Below the pieces are notes generated by a model. The model ran no database searches. It was not told the origin of the DNA and worked only from the letters and a program-made list of their open reading frames with translations. The translations under genes and the position numbers were made by a program. DNA of 64,000 bases from an uncultured Lachnospiraceae bacterium (GTDB lineage: Bacteria > Bacillota > Clostridia > Lachnospirales > Lachnospiraceae): assembly GCA_947164865.1 (NCBI GenBank), contig CAMUYA010000002.1, positions 62,001 to 126,000 on the forward strand, given 5' to 3'. Each line of letters starts with the position of its first letter. Position 1 is the stretch's first letter. This document shows, in pieces, positions 52,888 to 62,238 of the stretch.

Positions 52888-53811
52888 ATGAAAAACGTAA
52901 AAAAATGGTTCGCAATTATTGTATTTCTGCTGCCGGGACTGTTGCTTTTTATCGGCATACTTATCGCACCGATCGCGGTATCTGCATACAGAAGCCTTTT
53001 TGACTGGGACGGCTTTACAGAGGGAACCTTTATCTGGTTTAAAAACTACAAAGAGCTGTTTACCAGCAAATCAATAATGTTCGGTAACGCTCTCAAGAAT
53101 TCACTTATTCTTGCGTTTTTCTCGGTGTTTGTTCAGTTGCCGATAGCACTGGGGCTTGCCCTTCTTCTCGGAAGAAAGATCAAAGGTGAGAAATTTTTCT
53201 TATCTATATTCTTCATGCCGGTTCTTATTTCCACAGTAGTAATCGGTCAGTTATGGCTTAAGATCTATAATCCCGACTACGGACTTATCAACCAGCTTTT
53301 GGATCTTCTTCATCTTGAAAATCTGAAACATGTATGGGTTGCTGAAGTAGAACCGATCGGAATATTCAAAAACGTTCCTTTCCTCAAAAATATTCCGATT
53401 GCCCTCGGCAGTATCATTGTGCCTACGATCTGGCAATATGTCGGGTATCATATGCTACTGATGTATGCCGGCGTCAAAGGTGTTTCGACAGACTTAAGGG
53501 AAGCAGCAATGCTTGACGGTGCTACCGCAGGACAGATAGACAGATATATCGTCATTCCGACTATAAAGCCGATAATCCGCGTGAGTGTTATATTTGCGGT
53601 AACGGGTTCACTTAAGACATACGACCTTGTGCGTATATTGACAAACGGTGGACCTTTTCAGAAAACGCAGGTTCCCAGTACACTTCTGGAGGATATGCTT
53701 TTCCTGAGAAACAGGTATGGAATGGGAAGCACGATCTCCGTTATGCTGATCTTACTGTGTTTCGCTTTTGCATTGGTGATCACAGCCGTATTTAGGGAAA
53801 GGGATAAGTGA
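52888..53811 (+). CDS. Sugar ABC transporter permease (MalF/LplB type)
   Basis: 307 residues from ATG 52888 (AAAGGT 7 bases upstream; GTG 52882 is an alternative). Six hydrophobic segments, with the EAA loop that contacts the ATPase in REAAMLDGATAGQIDRYIVIPTIKP. Partners are the binding protein encoded upstream and the permease that follows with overlapping stop/start (TGATG). No ATPase gene is present, so a shared MsmK/MsiK-type ATPase from elsewhere is expected. Confidence 0.94.
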   Translation: MKNVKKWFAIIVFLLPGLLLFIGILIAPIAVSAYRSLFDWDGFTEGTFIWFKNYKELFTSKSIMFGNALKNSLILAFFSVFVQLPIALGLALLLGRKIKGEKFFLSIFFMPVLISTVVIGQLWLKIYNPDYGLINQLLDLLHLENLKHVWVAEVEPIGIFKNVPFLKNIPIALGSIIVPTIWQYVGYHMLLMYAGVKGVSTDLREAAMLDGATAGQIDRYIVIPTIKPIIRVSVIFAVTGSLKTYDLVRILTNGGPFQKTQVPSTLLEDMLFLRNRYGMGSTISVMLILLCFAFALVITAVFRERDK

Positions 53812-54719
53812 TGAAAAAAACTGATACAAAGGCCGTCATAAAACAGGAAAGCGTTACCGAAAAGGCTCCCAAACCGGTTGCGCAGGTTTTTATCTGGATA
53901 TTTCTTATTTTTTGGACCTTGCTCAATCTGTTTCCGATATATTTCATGTTCACCTTTTCACTGAAATCGAACGCAGAGATATTCGGAGAAAACATCATAG
54001 GATTACCTAAAGAATGGCTTTGGAGCAACTACTCTACAGCCATGAATACCGGAAAGATGTGGCTGTATTTCCTCAACAGTATCCTCGTAACGGTTGCGGC
54101 AATAGCGATCTCAATCATGGCCGGAATGATGGCGACATACGCGATCACAAGGATCAAATGGAAAATGAGCAAGCTCACGAATGCCTTCTTCATGCTGGGA
54201 CTTACGATCCCTATTCAGGCATCCATCGTTCCTGTATACGTAATCCTATCAAAGGCATCAAAGGTGCCGGGTCTTAACATGATATTCGGACTTAACAGGT
54301 ATACTACGCTGATCATTCCGTATGCGGCATTCTCGCTATCGATGGCGATTCTTATCTGTACGGGATTTATGACCGAGATACCGTTCGATCTCGATGAAGC
54401 GGCTACAATCGACGGATGCGGTTTCTTCAGGACGTTTTTCAAGATCATCCTTCCACTCATGAAACCTGCGGTTTCTACGGTAGGTATTTATTCATTCCTT
54501 CAGTGCTGGAATGAGTTTATGTTTGCAAATGTTTTCATTTCAGACTCTGTCCACAGGACACTGCCTGTAGGAATCAAAGAGTTGTCCGGGCAGCATACGA
54601 CAAACTGGGGACCAATAGGAGCAGCGCTTGTTATCGCGACTTTCCCAACGCTTATCGCATATTTGTTCCTGAGCAAAAAGATTCAGGCAAGTTTCATTGC
54701 CGGTGCAGTAAAAGGATAA
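53811..54719 (+). CDS. Sugar ABC transporter permease (MalG/LplC type)
   Basis: 302 residues. Six hydrophobic segments; EAA loop DLDEAATIDGCGFFRTFFKIILPLMKP. Its ATG shares one base with the stop codon of the first permease, indicating translational coupling. It pairs with that permease to form the channel. The YesM-type kinase gene follows about 107 bases later. Confidence 0.94.
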   Translation: MKKTDTKAVIKQESVTEKAPKPVAQVFIWIFLIFWTLLNLFPIYFMFTFSLKSNAEIFGENIIGLPKEWLWSNYSTAMNTGKMWLYFLNSILVTVAAIAISIMAGMMATYAITRIKWKMSKLTNAFFMLGLTIPIQASIVPVYVILSKASKVPGLNMIFGLNRYTTLIIPYAAFSLSMAILICTGFMTEIPFDLDEAATIDGCGFFRTFFKIILPLMKPAVSTVGIYSFLQCWNEFMFANVFISDSVHRTLPVGIKELSGQHTTNWGPIGAALVIATFPTLIAYLFLSKKIQASFIAGAVKG

Positions 54720-54787
54720 TCTGCTTTATTTAACATGAAATGAGCAGTCATAAAATAATATTGAGTAGCATTTTTCGCCTTGTCGGC

Positions 54788-54793
54788 TATAAT
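54788..54793 (+). promoter_or_regulatory. Possible -10 element for the YesM/YesN pair
   Basis: A perfect TATAAT in the gap after the second permease, with TTGAGT 21 bases upstream (too far for a normal -35). If used, transcription would begin near 54800, which favours the TTG start codons at 54827/54830. Confidence 0.3.
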
Positions 54794-54826
54794 AAGAGTG
54801 AAGGTATTATAGTTGGCGAGGCGAAA

Positions 54827-56581
54827 TTGTTGTCCGGGAAAAATTTTTATATTCGCAAAAACACAAATATTTCATTAGTTTCCAGTATGAGAAGAGTGGT
54901 CCTCGGGGTCATTCTTGTTGTGCTGGCTTCTTTTTTGTTTTCCACGTATCTGATCGCCGATAATGAGCGCAAAAACGGAGCCCGAAATGAGTCCGAGCGT
55001 ATTATACGAATCCTTTCCAACACTATCGTATATGACTATGAGAAGTACAAATCCATTTCCAGACTTATCCTCAGGGATCAGCAGCTCCTCAATTTCCTCA
55101 GAGCGGATGCGGACTCTGTTAATATCGGAATGATTAATGATGCAAGATACAGTGTTATGGATATCCTCAATGTAACGGAGGGTGTAGACACCGTTATGAT
55201 ATTCCGTGAAGACCTGATCATGTTCTCAACAAACCGGTTCACCTATGAATATGATACGGAAAAAATGAAGGGGGAAGAGTGGCGAAAAGACATCTACGCC
55301 GGCCTGGGCAAACCGGTAGTATCCTTTAACAGCAACGGTGTTGCGACAAAGATAAACAACAAGCAGCTGATTACCATCGGGCGTGCGATATATGATATAG
55401 ATTCCCAGAAGAGGATCGGCATAATGATGATAAACATCCTGCCACAGGTACTGGAAAGGATGATAACCGCGAGGGACAGCGGGAATATATGCATAATGGG
55501 CACGGACGGTTCATATCTTGCGGGAAACGAGGAATATATACAGTTTTACGAAGAGGGATTCAAGGGAAGAGAGATAAGGCACAAATATATCAGACTAAAC
55601 GGAAAGAACCTTATATTGTCGGGTATGTGTATAGAAGGCCTTCCGATCGTAATCCTGAGGGCTTCGGAATACGGACTTAACGGGATGCCTACCAAAGTCA
55701 TATATGTCCTTATCTTCCTTCTTGCCACCATCACGGTAATGGAGATATTTATCGGTCTGTTTGTGCGCAGGCAGATGACGGATCCCATCAGCGAGCTTTC
55801 GTCTGCCATAGATGAAAACCGGAGATCCGGCATGCTTAAGAAGATAGATGTGCCGGTTCCCAATGCCGAGCTTTCCACACTTGAAAATGATTATAATCGA
55901 ATGATAGATCATGTATATGAGCTTATGGATAAGCTGATGGAGAGAGAAAAGACCCTCCAGAGAGCGGAGATGAGAGTGCTGCAGGAGCAGATCAAACCTC
56001 ATTTTTTGTATAATTCCATCGCCACCATAGGCTATATGGCGCTGGATTCCGGCGCTACGAAGGTTCACGAGGCCCTGGAAACTCTGGGAGAGTTTTACAG
56101 AAACTTCCTTAGCAAGGGAGAAAGAGAGATTCCGCTTTCAAAAGAAATAACCATAGTGAGGGATTATCTGGCTATCCAGAAGCTGAGATACGGAGATATA
56201 CTTGAAGATGAATATGATATAGCCGATGATACGAAGGATCTGGTCATTCCCAAGCTGATCCTGCAACCTATAGTGGAGAATTGTATTTATCACGGGATCA
56301 GGCCCAAAGGAGAAAAGGGGATAATAAAGGTGACCTCCAAAATGTCGGACGGAAAGCTTGTACTCTCCGTCAGAGATACCGGAGTGGGAATGCCCGAAGA
56401 ACAGATAGAAAAGATTCTGTTGACGGAGGGAAAGGAAGGGGGAGAAAATGAATCGGAGAGCTTTGGACTCTGGGGGACGATTGAGAGAGTAAGGTATTAT
56501 ACAGGCGAAAAAGATGTTGTGCAGATAAAGAGCGAGATCGGAGAATACACCGAGATCACATTTATCATAAACAAGATATGA
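54827..56581 (+). CDS. YesM-type sensor histidine kinase
   Basis: 584 residues from TTG 54827 (next codon 54830 is also TTG), with GCGAGG 5 bases upstream. The frame extends back to an ATG at 54740, but that start has no ribosome binding site and would add an odd hydrophilic leader. Transmembrane helix VVLGVILVVLASFLFSTYLI, an extracellular sensor (about 55-310), a second helix (KVIYVLIFLLATITVMEIFIG), HAMP, then a His_kinase domain with LQEQIKPHFLYNSIATIGYM, and an ATPase domain (DTGVGMPEEQ). It probably senses sugar, perhaps through the adjacent binding protein, and signals to the AraC-type regulator encoded next. Confidence 0.88.
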   Translation: MLSGKNFYIRKNTNISLVSSMRRVVLGVILVVLASFLFSTYLIADNERKNGARNESERIIRILSNTIVYDYEKYKSISRLILRDQQLLNFLRADADSVNIGMINDARYSVMDILNVTEGVDTVMIFREDLIMFSTNRFTYEYDTEKMKGEEWRKDIYAGLGKPVVSFNSNGVATKINNKQLITIGRAIYDIDSQKRIGIMMINILPQVLERMITARDSGNICIMGTDGSYLAGNEEYIQFYEEGFKGREIRHKYIRLNGKNLILSGMCIEGLPIVILRASEYGLNGMPTKVIYVLIFLLATITVMEIFIGLFVRRQMTDPISELSSAIDENRRSGMLKKIDVPVPNAELSTLENDYNRMIDHVYELMDKLMEREKTLQRAEMRVLQEQIKPHFLYNSIATIGYMALDSGATKVHEALETLGEFYRNFLSKGEREIPLSKEITIVRDYLAIQKLRYGDILEDEYDIADDTKDLVIPKLILQPIVENCIYHGIRPKGEKGIIKVTSKMSDGKLVLSVRDTGVGMPEEQIEKILLTEGKEGGENESESFGLWGTIERVRYYTGEKDVVQIKSEIGEYTEITFIINKI

Positions 56582-56602
56582 AGGTAAAGTAAGGGGAAAG
56601 CA

Positions 56603-57349
56603 ATGGAAAGAACAATAAGGGTAATGGTCATTGACGATGAAGAATCGGCCAGAAATCTGTTAAAAACAGTTATACCGTGGAAAGAACTGAATATGGAAGT
56701 GGCAGGGGAAGCCGCAAGCGGTATTGAAGCGATCAATATCATCGATGACGTGAAGCCGGATATAGCATTTGTTGATATAACCATGCCGTTTATGAACGGG
56801 ATAGAGTTTACCGAGCTGGCAACAAAAAGATATCCGCAGCTGAAGATCATAATCATGACTGCGCACGATCAGTTTGAATACGCCAGAAAGTGCGTGAGCC
56901 TGCCTGTGTCCGAATATATGCTGAAGCCGCCGGTTAAAGCCGATATTGTCGAGATTCTGGAAAAAATGGGTAAAGAGATATCCGGGAGCGAAGATAAGTG
57001 GGAGGATGGAGAGAAAGAAAAAGAGGTTCCACAGTCCGGAAACAATTATACGGAAATGATCAAAAAGTTTGTGCAGGACAATTATACCGACCCCAAACTC
57101 AACCTCTCGTACGTGGCGGAGAATTTCGGATTCAGCGCCAGTTATCTGTCCCGGAAATTCAAGCAGGATACAGGGAAGAACTTTATCGAATACCTTACGG
57201 ATGTACGTATGAAACAGGCTATCGAATACGCCGGAAACAATTACAAAATGTATCAGGCGGCATCAAAAGTAGGAATCCCGGATCCCAATTACTTCGGAAG
57301 GTGTTTTAAAAAGTACACCGGAAAAAACTACTCAGAGTATATCTCCTGA
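56603..57349 (+). CDS. YesN-type response regulator with AraC DNA-binding domain
   Basis: 248 residues. Receiver with VMVIDDEESARNLL, phosphoacceptor Asp in IAFVDITMPFMNG and lysine in YMLKPPVK. The C-terminal AraC-type double helix-turn-helix has LNLSYVAENFGFSASYLSRKF and PNYFGRCFKKYTGKNYSEYI. AAGGGG lies 6 bases before the ATG, 21 bases after the kinase gene. It probably activates the sugar ABC genes just upstream (51369-54719), the usual arrangement for YesMN systems. Confidence 0.93.
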   Translation: MERTIRVMVIDDEESARNLLKTVIPWKELNMEVAGEAASGIEAINIIDDVKPDIAFVDITMPFMNGIEFTELATKRYPQLKIIIMTAHDQFEYARKCVSLPVSEYMLKPPVKADIVEILEKMGKEISGSEDKWEDGEKEKEVPQSGNNYTEMIKKFVQDNYTDPKLNLSYVAENFGFSASYLSRKFKQDTGKNFIEYLTDVRMKQAIEYAGNNYKMYQAASKVGIPDPNYFGRCFKKYTGKNYSEYIS

Positions 57350-57358
57350 TCATGGCGA

Positions 57359-58573
57359 TCACAATTCTTCAAACAGCTCCATTGCACGCTCTACCGTGCG
57401 GTCGGAATTGTAGTGCTCATGCTCTCCCCAGCGGCCGAGACCGATGACGCCGTGATCTCTCATATACGGAAGGAGCTTACTCATCCTGTCGGGTTTATCT
57501 ATTGTGTTGAGAGGATATGTAAACTCATTGGGGAATGCGACGGATTCTTTGCGGTTTTCGGCCGTTGAGACGCGGTTTAAGTTGGTCTCGAGCCAGTATC
57601 CTCTGCTTCCCTCGCAGAAATTGTGTCTGACCAGTATCCTGTGATAAGAGATATTTTCATCGGGAATATAGATCCAGTGTGCCTGAGTATCAAGGTTTTC
57701 GGGGATGTATCTTATTTCCGTTCCGGTATGCATAAGGCCTGATATAAGGGAAATGATGCTCTCATCACATCCCTCTATTGTATCAAAGCTTTTCCATGGA
57801 ACAGTAGTGATGATGGTATCAGCACTGTATTTTGAACCGTCCGAAACAGCCACTGTCTTTTCTGCCACATTCAGGGCGGTAACGGCGCAGTTGCATCTTA
57901 AATTCTCTCCCAAAGCAGCACCCATACGGAGCCATAATTCACCATAACCGTACTTTTTGGGATAATAGAATCTGGCATGGCCGGGCTGCTTTCCGTAAGG
58001 CTTACGGTTCAGACAGCTCAGGAGCGTTTCGTCAAAAGAAACATCCGGAAGCTTCTCAAGCCAGTATGTTCCAAGTTCATCCAGCTCTCCTCCGAACATT
58101 TTTCCGTTGTAGGGAAGCATATAGTCCTCAGCAATCTTTTCTCCAAGCTTCCAGGTGATCCATTCCACAAACTTTTCCGGCTTAGGGGTTCCGAGATTAC
58201 ATCCGGCGATGGCGATGGATTTAAGGTATTTTACCTGTTCATCCTGAGGCATTTGCCAGATATTTGCCTCAAAGGGATGCCCTATGCAGTAGCTTCCCAT
58301 ATCTATTCTTGAGTCTCTTTCGTAGATATTCCATTCTTCTTCAGGCATAAATCCAAAAAGGAACTCGTTGACCTTAGGGCGTCTGACATCCAGAAAGTGG
58401 CCGCCGCCTATGTCAAGAGGGCTTCCGTCCACATCTTCGGAACGGCAAAGACCGCCCGGGACGGATTCTTTTTCAAGGACGATAAAAGAAGCCTGAGGTT
58501 TATTCTTTTTTATAAGGTTGGCAATAGTGAGTCCTGCGGGACCTGCGCCAAGTATAAGGTAATCGTATTTCAT
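57359..58573 (-). CDS. UDP-galactopyranose-mutase-like / amine-oxidase-type flavoprotein
   Basis: 404 residues from ATG 58573 (AGGAG 7 bases upstream). The FAD-binding Rossmann motif YLILGAGPAGLTIANL is at the N-terminus, then LEKESVPGGLCRS and IGGGHFLDVRRP, and a C-terminal GLGRWGEHEHYNSDRTVERAMEL FAD contact. The order resembles UDP-galactopyranose mutase and the broader protoporphyrinogen-oxidase/amine-oxidase group found in surface-glycan loci. It could act on a nucleotide sugar; substrate unknown. Convergent with the YesN gene, 9 bases away. Confidence 0.78.
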   Translation of the reverse strand: MKYDYLILGAGPAGLTIANLIKKNKPQASFIVLEKESVPGGLCRSEDVDGSPLDIGGGHFLDVRRPKVNEFLFGFMPEEEWNIYERDSRIDMGSYCIGHPFEANIWQMPQDEQVKYLKSIAIAGCNLGTPKPEKFVEWITWKLGEKIAEDYMLPYNGKMFGGELDELGTYWLEKLPDVSFDETLLSCLNRKPYGKQPGHARFYYPKKYGYGELWLRMGAALGENLRCNCAVTALNVAEKTVAVSDGSKYSADTIITTVPWKSFDTIEGCDESIISLISGLMHTGTEIRYIPENLDTQAHWIYIPDENISYHRILVRHNFCEGSRGYWLETNLNRVSTAENRKESVAFPNEFTYPLNTIDKPDRMSKLLPYMRDHGVIGLGRWGEHEHYNSDRTVERAMELFEEL

Positions 58574-58630
58574 CACTTTCTCCTGTGGAAAACTTCCCAT
58601 AAATCATATCATACGGCGATAAAAAAACAA

Positions 58631-58659
58631 AGCATAAACTCCCGAATACCCATTTACAA
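58631..58659 (-). promoter_or_regulatory. Promoter of the minus-strand flavoprotein gene
   Basis: On the minus strand, TTGTAA (58659-58654), 17 bases, TATGCT (58636-58631), about 58 bases before the ATG at 58573. Confidence 0.5.
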
Positions 58660-58748
58660 ACCATCCGGCGGGATGTATAGTAAACGCAATTAATATCCCA
58701 TTTATTGTAAAACGCAGTGCGCCGGAATACGGACAGTGGAGATAGCAT

Positions 58749-60107
58749 ATGAATAATAAAACCAGGAATACCGTAGACATGACTCAGGGCAATCCGACTA
58801 AGCATTTGCTCCTGTTTGCATTGCCTCTTTTTATAGGGAACCTGTTTCAGCAGTTTTATAATCTTGTCGATTCGGTAATAGTAGGAAAATATATAAACGC
58901 TGACGCGCTTGCTGCCACAGGAAGCTGCGGGTCTCTGAGCTTTTTATTCTTTTCACTGAGTTCCGGATTGGCCATAGGTATCGGAATAATCGTAGCACAG
59001 TATTTCGGAGCGGGAGATGAGACTAAGATCAAAGAGGCAATCTCGAGTTCGTTTTACGTGCTCACCGGTTCGGCACTTGTTGTGACGATCATAGGTGTAT
59101 CTCTGGCAAGACCCATCCTGCGGCTCCTTCAGACACCGGAAGGACCGATCCTCGAACAGGCGGTGGTTTACCTTCGCACCACCTGCTGCGGTATCATATT
59201 TATAGCACTTTATAACGGAGTATCTTCGGTTCTGCGTGCGTTGGGCGATTCCAAGACACCATTGGTTTTCCTTATAATATCCAGCTTTTTTAATGTCGGG
59301 ATGGACCTTCTGCTCGTCATCAGATTCGATATGGGAGTTTTCGGCGTGGCGCTCGCAACTGTCATCGCACAGGCTCTGTCGGTGGTGGTAAGTTTTATTT
59401 ACGCCTTCACAAAAGTTCCGTATTTCAGGCTCTCAAGGTCTGAGCTCGTACCCAACAGACACATCATAATACACTCGTTTAATCTGGGTGTACCCATTGC
59501 GTTACAGAGCTCCATGATAGCCATATCGCTGATCGTTCTTCAGGGTGTGGTAAACGGCTTTGGACACACGGCGATGTCAGCATATACCATCACCTCCAAG
59601 GTGGACGTGGTGGTTTCGATGTTCTACAACGCCATAAGCAGTGCGCTGACTACTTATGCCGGCCAGAACTACGGCGCAAGAAAGCACGACAGAGTGCGGG
59701 GCGGGTACAGAAGAGGGATACTCTTTGTCACGATATACAATATCATTATCATACCTGTCGTCTTTTTCCTGAGCAGATATATCGTGAGCTTCTTTGTCAA
59801 CGAGCAGGAGGTTATCGACCTTGGGATCAAGGCGGTGCGCATCACCTGCTTTATGTACCTTGCCCTCGGCCTGATCTATGTTCCGAGAGGAACTCTGAAC
59901 GGAGTGGGAGATGCTAAATTCTCGCTTATAAACGGCGTGACGGAAGTGGCCTGCAGGGTAGTGTTCTCCTTTGCCCTGACCATGATACCTTTTATCGGGA
60001 TGATGGGAATATGGTACGCTACAGGCCTCACCTGGCTCACAACGGCGATAATCTGCAATCTCAGATATTTCTCGGGCAAGTGGCGGAAAATGGAAAAAAC
60101 GATATAG
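58749..60107 (+). CDS. MATE-family transporter
   Basis: 452 residues with 12 hydrophobic segments. N-terminal LFALPLFIGNLFQQFYNLVD and VIVGKYINADALAATG, and second-half TYAGQNYGARKHDRVRGGYR, place it in the NorM/DinF-like MATE group. GTGGAGA lies 7 bases before the ATG. It is distinct from the MATE gene at 31891-33279. It sits among genes for surface-sugar enzymes, but the sequence does not show whether it handles a glycan intermediate or drugs. Confidence 0.92.
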   Translation: MNNKTRNTVDMTQGNPTKHLLLFALPLFIGNLFQQFYNLVDSVIVGKYINADALAATGSCGSLSFLFFSLSSGLAIGIGIIVAQYFGAGDETKIKEAISSSFYVLTGSALVVTIIGVSLARPILRLLQTPEGPILEQAVVYLRTTCCGIIFIALYNGVSSVLRALGDSKTPLVFLIISSFFNVGMDLLLVIRFDMGVFGVALATVIAQALSVVVSFIYAFTKVPYFRLSRSELVPNRHIIIHSFNLGVPIALQSSMIAISLIVLQGVVNGFGHTAMSAYTITSKVDVVVSMFYNAISSALTTYAGQNYGARKHDRVRGGYRRGILFVTIYNIIIIPVVFFLSRYIVSFFVNEQEVIDLGIKAVRITCFMYLALGLIYVPRGTLNGVGDAKFSLINGVTEVACRVVFSFALTMIPFIGMMGIWYATGLTWLTTAIICNLRYFSGKWRKMEKTI

Positions 60108-60168
60108 AATAATCCCCTTATGTGATATACTATAATATATTGAAATCCTATTACAGGCGGGCTACTTT

Positions 60169-61302
60169 ATGGAGCGGTTCGACAAAATAATAATAGGAGC
60201 GGGTCTGTACGGATTATATTCGGCAGTGTATGCCGCAGAAAAAGGTCAGAAGGTGCTTGTCCTCGAATGTGACAAAGCGCCTTTTAGTCGTGCAACTTAT
60301 ATCAATCAGGCCAGAGTTCATCAGGGATATCACTATCCGAGATCCCTTTCCACCGCGGTAAAATCCGCAGGATACTTTGAGCGGTTTAATAAGGATTTTG
60401 CCTTTTGCATAAACAGGGAGTTCGATCAGATCTACGCCACCTCGAGCAGGTATTCATGGACTGACGGAAAGCAGTTTAAGAGCTTTTGCGCGGCGGCAGG
60501 AATACCATGTGAGGAGCTGAATCCCGACAGGTACTTTAAAGAAGGTATGTGTGACGGTGCCTTCAGGACCAGAGAATACACATACGATGCGATGATCCTG
60601 AGAGATTATTTTATCGAGAAGGCAAAAGGGCTGGGAAACCTCATCAACATCAGATACGGAATAAGGATCACAAAGATCACCGCAGACGGTAAGGAATACG
60701 AGATCGCAACGGATAGGGGTGATTCTTTCCGGACCGGATTTGTGCTGAATTCCTCTTACGCTGGAATAAACGGGATATTATCTCTCGCGGGATTTGAAGC
60801 GTTCCGTATAAAATATGAGCTCTGCGAGATAACACTGTGCAGTACCGGAGATAACCTTAAAGATGTGGGCATTACGGTAATGGATGGCCCCTTCTTTTCC
60901 ATAATGCCGTTTGGAAAGACCGGACTTCATTCCCTCACGGCAGTGTCTTTTACTCCGCACATGACAAGTTACGATAAGCTTCCAACTTTCGAATGCCAGA
61001 ACAGGTGCGGCGGATATTGCACTCCCGGGGAGCTCGGCAACTGTAACGAATGTCCGGCCGGACCGGATACAGCATTTCCGTATATGTCCAATCTGGCAGA
61101 AAAATATATGCTGGATAAATACGATTTCAAATATGAGAAGTCGCTTTTTTCGATGAAGCCCATTCTCACAAGCTCGGAGATAGATGATTCAAGGCCGACG
61201 GTTATCAGGAAGTATTCCGAAAACCCCACTTTTGTCAGTGTGCTTTCTGGGAAGATCAATACCGTTTACGATCTCGATGAGGTATTAAATGATGGACAAT
61301 AA
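60169..61302 (+). CDS. DAO-type FAD oxidoreductase with a cysteine-rich insertion
   Basis: 377 residues. N-terminal FAD motif DKIIIGAGLYGLYSAVYAAEKG, then LECDKAPFSRATYINQARVH and FVLNSSYAGIN, as in D-amino-acid-oxidase-type enzymes. Near residues 271-292 there is a cluster of five cysteines (CQNRCGGYC, then NCNECP), spacing C-x3-C-x2-C-x6-C-x2-C, unusual for this family and possibly a zinc or Fe-S site. The product probably modifies a sugar or small acid for surface glycan synthesis. Its stop overlaps the GT2 start by 14 bases. A -10-like TATAAT lies at 60131-60136 but no -35 is evident. Confidence 0.8.
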   Translation: MERFDKIIIGAGLYGLYSAVYAAEKGQKVLVLECDKAPFSRATYINQARVHQGYHYPRSLSTAVKSAGYFERFNKDFAFCINREFDQIYATSSRYSWTDGKQFKSFCAAAGIPCEELNPDRYFKEGMCDGAFRTREYTYDAMILRDYFIEKAKGLGNLINIRYGIRITKITADGKEYEIATDRGDSFRTGFVLNSSYAGINGILSLAGFEAFRIKYELCEITLCSTGDNLKDVGITVMDGPFFSIMPFGKTGLHSLTAVSFTPHMTSYDKLPTFECQNRCGGYCTPGELGNCNECPAGPDTAFPYMSNLAEKYMLDKYDFKYEKSLFSMKPILTSSEIDDSRPTVIRKYSENPTFVSVLSGKINTVYDLDEVLNDGQ

Positions 61303-62230
61303 AGAAAAAACATTTGTTTCTTCGGTGATATATGTTCACAATGCGGAAAACAGGATAGAAGAGTTTCTTACCGCGATAATCCGTGTGATGGAGGATAATT
61401 TTGAGCATTCCGAAGTGATATGCGTAAACGACGGATCGAATGATATGAGCGCAGAGAAGATAAGATCCGTCGGAAAGACTGCCGATACGACGATAGTCAG
61501 TATCGTCAACATGAGTTATTTTCACGGTGTGGAGCTGGCTATGAATGCCGGAAGAGATATCGCTATCGGGGATTTCGTGTTTGAGTTTGACAATACGATT
61601 CTTGACTTTGACCCGGAATCTGTGATGGATGTATACAGACGATCTCTCGAGGGTTATGACATAGTAAGCGCATCGCCCGACATAAGGGAAAAGCCCTCAT
61701 CCAGATTATTCTACAACGTGTTTGACAGGTTCACGGATCTGTCCTACAAGATGACGACCGAGAGCTTCAGAGTACTGAGCCGCAGAGTGATCAACAGGAT
61801 CAGCTCCATGAACAAGTCGGTTCCCTACAGGAAAGCGGTATATGCCGGAAGCGGATTAAAGACGGACAATCTGAAATACAAAGCAGACAGGACGAAGGGC
61901 AGAGTATCGGATAAAAACGAAAAGAGATACAGAACAGGCCTTGCCGTAGATTCACTTATTCTGTTCACGAAAGTCGGCTACAGGTTTTCGATGGTCATGA
62001 CTTTTGTGATGATGGCGGTTTCCATACTCATGGTGGCGTATGCAGTCATAACATATATCGTGGTACATCCCGTTGAAGGCTGGTTTACGACCATTATATT
62101 TCTGTCATTTGCCTTTTTCGGACTGTTTGGAATACTTACGATCATCATTAAATATCTGCAGCTTATCATAGACATGATATTTAAGCGTAAAGCATACAGC
62201 TTTGAAAGTGTTGAAAAGATCACAAAATAG
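61289..62230 (+). CDS. Family 2 glycosyltransferase with C-terminal membrane helices
   Basis: 313 residues (ATGATG start, either codon possible). The GT-A fold begins SSVIYVHNAENRIEEFL, with VICVNDGSNDMSAEKI (nucleotide-binding Asp) and FVFEFDNTILDF in the DxD position. Two C-terminal hydrophobic hairpins (about 232-258 and 268-296) are as in GtrB/DPM1-type enzymes that load a sugar onto undecaprenyl or dolichyl phosphate. Overlaps the upstream flavoprotein gene by 14 bases and is followed after 8 bases by the SDR gene. The sugar is unknown. Confidence 0.88.
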   Translation: MMDNKEKTFVSSVIYVHNAENRIEEFLTAIIRVMEDNFEHSEVICVNDGSNDMSAEKIRSVGKTADTTIVSIVNMSYFHGVELAMNAGRDIAIGDFVFEFDNTILDFDPESVMDVYRRSLEGYDIVSASPDIREKPSSRLFYNVFDRFTDLSYKMTTESFRVLSRRVINRISSMNKSVPYRKAVYAGSGLKTDNLKYKADRTKGRVSDKNEKRYRTGLAVDSLILFTKVGYRFSMVMTFVMMAVSILMVAYAVITYIVVHPVEGWFTTIIFLSFAFFGLFGILTIIIKYLQLIIDMIFKRKAYSFESVEKITK

Positions 62231-62238
62231 GAAAGAAC

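Noticed and set aside
54740..54826. ATG 54740 as the YesM start
   Set aside because: No ribosome binding site, and the added 29 residues are not typical; a TATAAT lies inside this stretch and a better-placed TTG follows GCGAGG.
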